The notes under the pieces: model-generated
The model's database searches: none
The model's input: the letters and a program-made list of their open reading frames with translations, nothing else
Told to the model about the DNA's origin: nothing
Shown: positions 61,543 to 64,000 of the stretch, piece after piece
How the letters are laid out: each line of letters begins with the position of its first letter
Position numbering within the stretch: position 1 is the first letter of the stretch
From: Flavihumibacter profundi
Lineage (GTDB): Bacteria > Bacteroidota > Bacteroidia > Chitinophagales > Chitinophagaceae
DNA: 64,000 nucleotides
Reading direction: 5' to 3'
Assembly (NCBI RefSeq): GCF_020076305.1
Contig: NZ_JAIQXE010000001.1
Span: forward strand, 62,001-126,000
Position numbers and translations under genes: made by a program

Positions 61543-62223
61543 ATGGAAAAATATGCTGTTGTTGTTGCTGGTGGATCCGGCATGAGGATGGGTACTGCTG
61601 TTCCCAAACAATTCCTGCCTTTGCGGGGAAAACCTGTATTATGGTATACGCTCACTGCATTCCTGGATTCTTTCCCGGATATGCAGATTATCCTGGTACT
61701 CCCTGAACAATATCTCGAAACCGGGAAGGAGATACTTCGGTCGACCTACGACCCCAACAGGATTTGGATGACCATTGGCGGCGAAACAAGATTCCATTCC
61801 GTAAGGAACGGCCTGCAACATATCAAAAAACATTCAATCATTTTTGTGCATGATGGCGTACGATGCCTGCTAACGCCAGGGCTTATACGCCGTTGTTTCG
61901 ATGGCGCTGTAGACAAGGGTAATGCCATCCCGGCCATAAAAGCTGTTGATACCATCAGGATTGAAACGGTAAATGGCAATATGCAAATTGACCGCGAAAA
62001 AGTCAGGATCATCCAAACACCACAAACTTTTTTCTCTGACCTGATCAAATCGGCCTTTGAACAGGATTTCCATGAGTCTTTTACAGATGAGGCAAGTGTA
62101 GTTGAAAAACTGGGCGTTAAGATCAACCTCATTGAAGGGGAAAGCAGTAATATTAAAATTACCCGTCCACTCGACCTGCTGATTGCAGAGAGGGTGCTTG
62201 AAGAAAGGGAAATGGGTCTCTGA
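61543..62223 (+). CDS. ispD: 2-C-methyl-D-erythritol 4-phosphate cytidylyltransferase
   Basis: A 226-residue cytoplasmic enzyme of the non-mevalonate isoprenoid pathway that joins CTP and 2-C-methyl-D-erythritol 4-phosphate. The start at 61543 gives the typical MEKYAVVVAGGSGMRMGTAVPKQFLPL, the CTP-binding loop with its Arg and Lys. The IFVHDGVRCLLTP segment supplies the conserved acidic residue, and TDEASVVEKLG and NIKITRPLDL close the fold. An open frame continues upstream, but it covers the divergent gene and is not coding. Sole isoprenoid gene in the window. Confidence 0.95.
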   Translation: MEKYAVVVAGGSGMRMGTAVPKQFLPLRGKPVLWYTLTAFLDSFPDMQIILVLPEQYLETGKEILRSTYDPNRIWMTIGGETRFHSVRNGLQHIKKHSIIFVHDGVRCLLTPGLIRRCFDGAVDKGNAIPAIKAVDTIRIETVNGNMQIDREKVRIIQTPQTFFSDLIKSAFEQDFHESFTDEASVVEKLGVKINLIEGESSNIKITRPLDLLIAERVLEEREMGL

Positions 62224-63144
62224 TTATTTTTTTAACCATTTTAAAAAGGCGGGTAACCGGTTTAATTTAATTACCGGGTAATGTTCTTCTATTGCCCCGT
62301 AGCTGCTGTAGAAAAAAGCCAGGTTACGTATATCCGAGCCTTCAAAATCCAGTGTTAAATCAAGACCTGCATGATCTTTAATAAAGGCATCAATCAGGGC
62401 ATGGGAAGCACCCGCTGTTTTCCCGTCAGGATGATTGCCCACTAAAATGTAATAAGCCCTTTTAGTTGAGAAGAGGAAGACACAGGAGGCCAGTAATACG
62501 CCTTGCTGGTTCCTGACCCCATAAGTTACCGCTGCCTGTTTTGAAGCCATACGGTTGTATAATTTTTCAAACCGGGTATAGGTTTCATGATCTATCAGGC
62601 CGGGTATGCTATAAGACCTGGCAAGTGCAATTACTTCGGCAACCGGAAATCCTTTGTCAACATAATAATGCAGGTCTGCACACTTCCTGATATTCCTTTT
62701 AAGGTTTTGCCGGTATGCACCATAAATCGTTGGATAGTCGTGGCGAAGGGACAAAATATAATTTGCCCTTTGCTGCAAAGCGAATTTTTCCAGCCTGAAG
62801 TTATTACCTGCATTAAGCGGGAAATCCCAATACCTGAATTTTTCGGGAATGGCCTGCAGGAAGGCTTCTACAATTGCTGCTGTTAAATGATTCCCGAAAA
62901 GACCCAGGGCCGCACAGAAAGGTGGATAATAGAGGTAATAGACTCCCCATTTTTTTCGCCATACCAGGGGCATTACAGCTTCATAATTGTTAAGAACCAG
63001 GCCATCCCAATCACTGCACATGCCATCTAGCCATTCACTTTGCGCATATATTACGCCATTATCCGATGATTCAATACAGCGGTCCCATGCAATGGTATCC
63101 AGCTCCCGGCGTTTTTTATATTGTATGTTTAATGCGTTTGTCAT
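62224..63144 (-). CDS. FemAB/GNAT-like acyltransferase-fold protein
   Basis: I choose the Met at 63144 (MTNALNIQYKKRREL), which leaves one base between it and the stop of the upstream gene; the Met 18 codons earlier would overlap that gene. About 306 residues. It has a double GNAT-like fold as in FemAB or lipid-II aminoacyltransferases: NGVIYAQSEWLDGMCSDWDG, VMPLVWRKKWGVYYLYYPPF, the central YRQNLKRNIRKC, and ASCVFLFSTKRAYYILVGNHPDG, GASHALIDAFIK. It could transfer an acyl or aminoacyl group in envelope biosynthesis, but no acceptor can be named. Confidence 0.75.
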   Translation of the reverse strand: MTNALNIQYKKRRELDTIAWDRCIESSDNGVIYAQSEWLDGMCSDWDGLVLNNYEAVMPLVWRKKWGVYYLYYPPFCAALGLFGNHLTAAIVEAFLQAIPEKFRYWDFPLNAGNNFRLEKFALQQRANYILSLRHDYPTIYGAYRQNLKRNIRKCADLHYYVDKGFPVAEVIALARSYSIPGLIDHETYTRFEKLYNRMASKQAAVTYGVRNQQGVLLASCVFLFSTKRAYYILVGNHPDGKTAGASHALIDAFIKDHAGLDLTLDFEGSDIRNLAFFYSSYGAIEEHYPVIKLNRLPAFLKWLKK

Positions 63145-63145
63145 G

Positions 63146-64000
63146 TTATAGTCCAGCTTTCGCCAATAATTTCCTGCTGCTGATTTTCTGTATGTCAATA
63201 CTGAAGGAAATCGTTTTCAGGAATTTATTGTTACCCAGGGTTGTTTGGTTATAGTTGCGGAAAACCATGCTGTTTACAACGGGAATATAAATGTTAACCA
63301 ACTCACTGAAGAGGCTGAGTTGAATGCCTGAATCAAACAATAACCTCCCATCTTCATTGTCTGTCTCCCAGGCTTCTGCATAAGTACCGATATCCAGGAA
63401 TACTTTCAGGGGTATCTTTACCGGAAGTAAAGATAATGGGTTGAATTTATGGGGAATACTGGTAGTGAAATTCATCGCTGCCAGCCAGTTATCGGTTTTA
63501 CCGATTTCCTGGCTATACAAATCAGTCCTTACTTTGAATCCGCCATCCCGCAGCATAATTTGCTGGCTCATCCAACCCGAGAATTCATTCCGGCCCACAA
63601 AATAATTTGAATAAGTATAGTCTTCGTATCCATTTGCACCGGTCATGTTCAGGTGGTAGCGATCAAGGGCCAATTGCTTGGAAGCCGTTTTTGTACCATT
63701 GTAAATAAATTTCCCGACAAAAAATCGAAAGTCAAGTCCACCGTTTTTTTCGGCATAGTTGAAAAAATACTGCCCTGTGAATGCCAGCCGGGTAAAGTCT
63801 TTCATAAAATTTATGGTTGCATCAAATGCATAAGGGTATAAAGCCCTGTGATCAGCATAATAGAATTTCAGCTCTTGCAGGTTTCGGTTCAGTGCCTGTT
63901 TGGTAAGCATGGTGCTGGTGTCTGTACCAACAATGCTGGTTTGGATATCCGATGATTCTTCCCTGAAGAAAAAGGATTTCAGTTGCAGGAATCTTTCCCT
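63146..64000 (-). CDS. C-terminal part of a large outer-membrane beta-barrel protein, 5' end outside window
   Basis: The minus-strand frame is open from the stop at 63146 to the end of the window, without a convincing start. Within the 284 visible codons, alternating aromatic and polar residues (FYYADHRALYPYAF, FTGQYFFNYAEKNGGLDFRFF, RYHLNMTGANGYEDYTYSNYF) and closing strands suggest about 10 beta-hairpins. The last 30 residues carry the motif-like end VFRNYNQTTLGNNKFLKTISFSIDI. In Chitinophagaceae such barrels occur at the C-terminus of M1-like peptidases, which may apply here, but the catalytic part is not in the window. Confidence 0.65.
   Translation of the reverse strand, partial: RERFLQLKSFFFREESSDIQTSIVGTDTSTMLTKQALNRNLQELKFYYADHRALYPYAFDATINFMKDFTRLAFTGQYFFNYAEKNGGLDFRFFVGKFIYNGTKTASKQLALDRYHLNMTGANGYEDYTYSNYFVGRNEFSGWMSQQIMLRDGGFKVRTDLYSQEIGKTDNWLAAMNFTTSIPHKFNPLSLLPVKIPLKVFLDIGTYAEAWETDNEDGRLLFDSGIQLSLFSELVNIYIPVVNSMVFRNYNQTTLGNNKFLKTISFSIDIQKISSRKLLAKAGL

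Overview
The window looks like a chromosomal segment of a member of the Bacteroidota, most likely the family Chitinophagaceae. Supporting this are the 5'-truncated RagB/SusD protein, a GntR regulator fused to a sugar-binding domain beside a sodium:sugar symporter, many exported CAZyme-like and lipoprotein products, a stand-alone heptose-7-phosphate kinase, an FabV-type enoyl reductase, two DUF4230 proteins, promoter elements of the Bacteroidota TAnnTTTG type, and no obvious Shine-Dalgarno sequences. No rRNA, tRNA, CRISPR array, insertion sequence or prophage was recognised by eye. The assignment rests on gene families, not on a database search.

Layout. 1-5578 (+) is the end of a carbohydrate-utilisation locus: SusD, a six-hairpin-glycosidase-like protein, a GntR-type regulator and an SSS symporter. 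5608-15141 (-) is a phnA gene followed by a tightly packed run: macro-domain protein, pncB, pncA, a 1007-aa PVC-type cytochrome, a polysaccharide deacetylase, a small TonB-like protein and an acyl-CoA ligase. The pncA/pncB pair gives the nicotinamide to nicotinate to nicotinate mononucleotide branch of NAD salvage. 15801-23149 (-) carries a vanadium-haloperoxidase-like lipoprotein, an acetyltransferase, an operon of DoxX-like protein, serine hydrolase and right-handed beta-helix protein, and two small exported proteins. 23433-27491 (+) ends in a sugar porter and a divergent GH32-like enzyme. 27524-36936 holds a methyltransferase with a lipoprotein signal, an MgtA-type Mg2+ ATPase, an SDR, an M1 aminopeptidase, an amino-acid permease and an unassigned partner.

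37892-50311 is a mosaic of single genes on both strands: CocE/NonD hydrolase, FabV, a 792-aa glycosidase-like protein, DUF6629, DUF4242, YCII, GNAT, an exported TIM-barrel protein, a PHB-depolymerase-like esterase and an SGNH hydrolase. 50496-64000 contains core genes: a ClC channel, rpoC without rpoB in front of it, an OmpH/Skp chaperone, an APC permease flanked by heptamer repeats, hldA, a DUF4230 pair, ispD, a FemAB/GNAT-like protein and the C-terminal end of an outer-membrane beta-barrel protein.

No single locus can be called a new system from sequence alone. The observations most worth checking are: apparently leaderless promoters, with two facing each other across 33 bp between ispD and the DUF4230 pair; an inverted 11-mer array at 49267-49361; heptamer arrays around the APC permease; a pseudoknot-order repeat set at 45848-45918; a perfect palindrome at the ompH promoter; a short membrane-protein reading frame at 23707-23876 that appears frameshifted; the orphan position of rpoC; and cytosolic-type enzymes carrying export signals.
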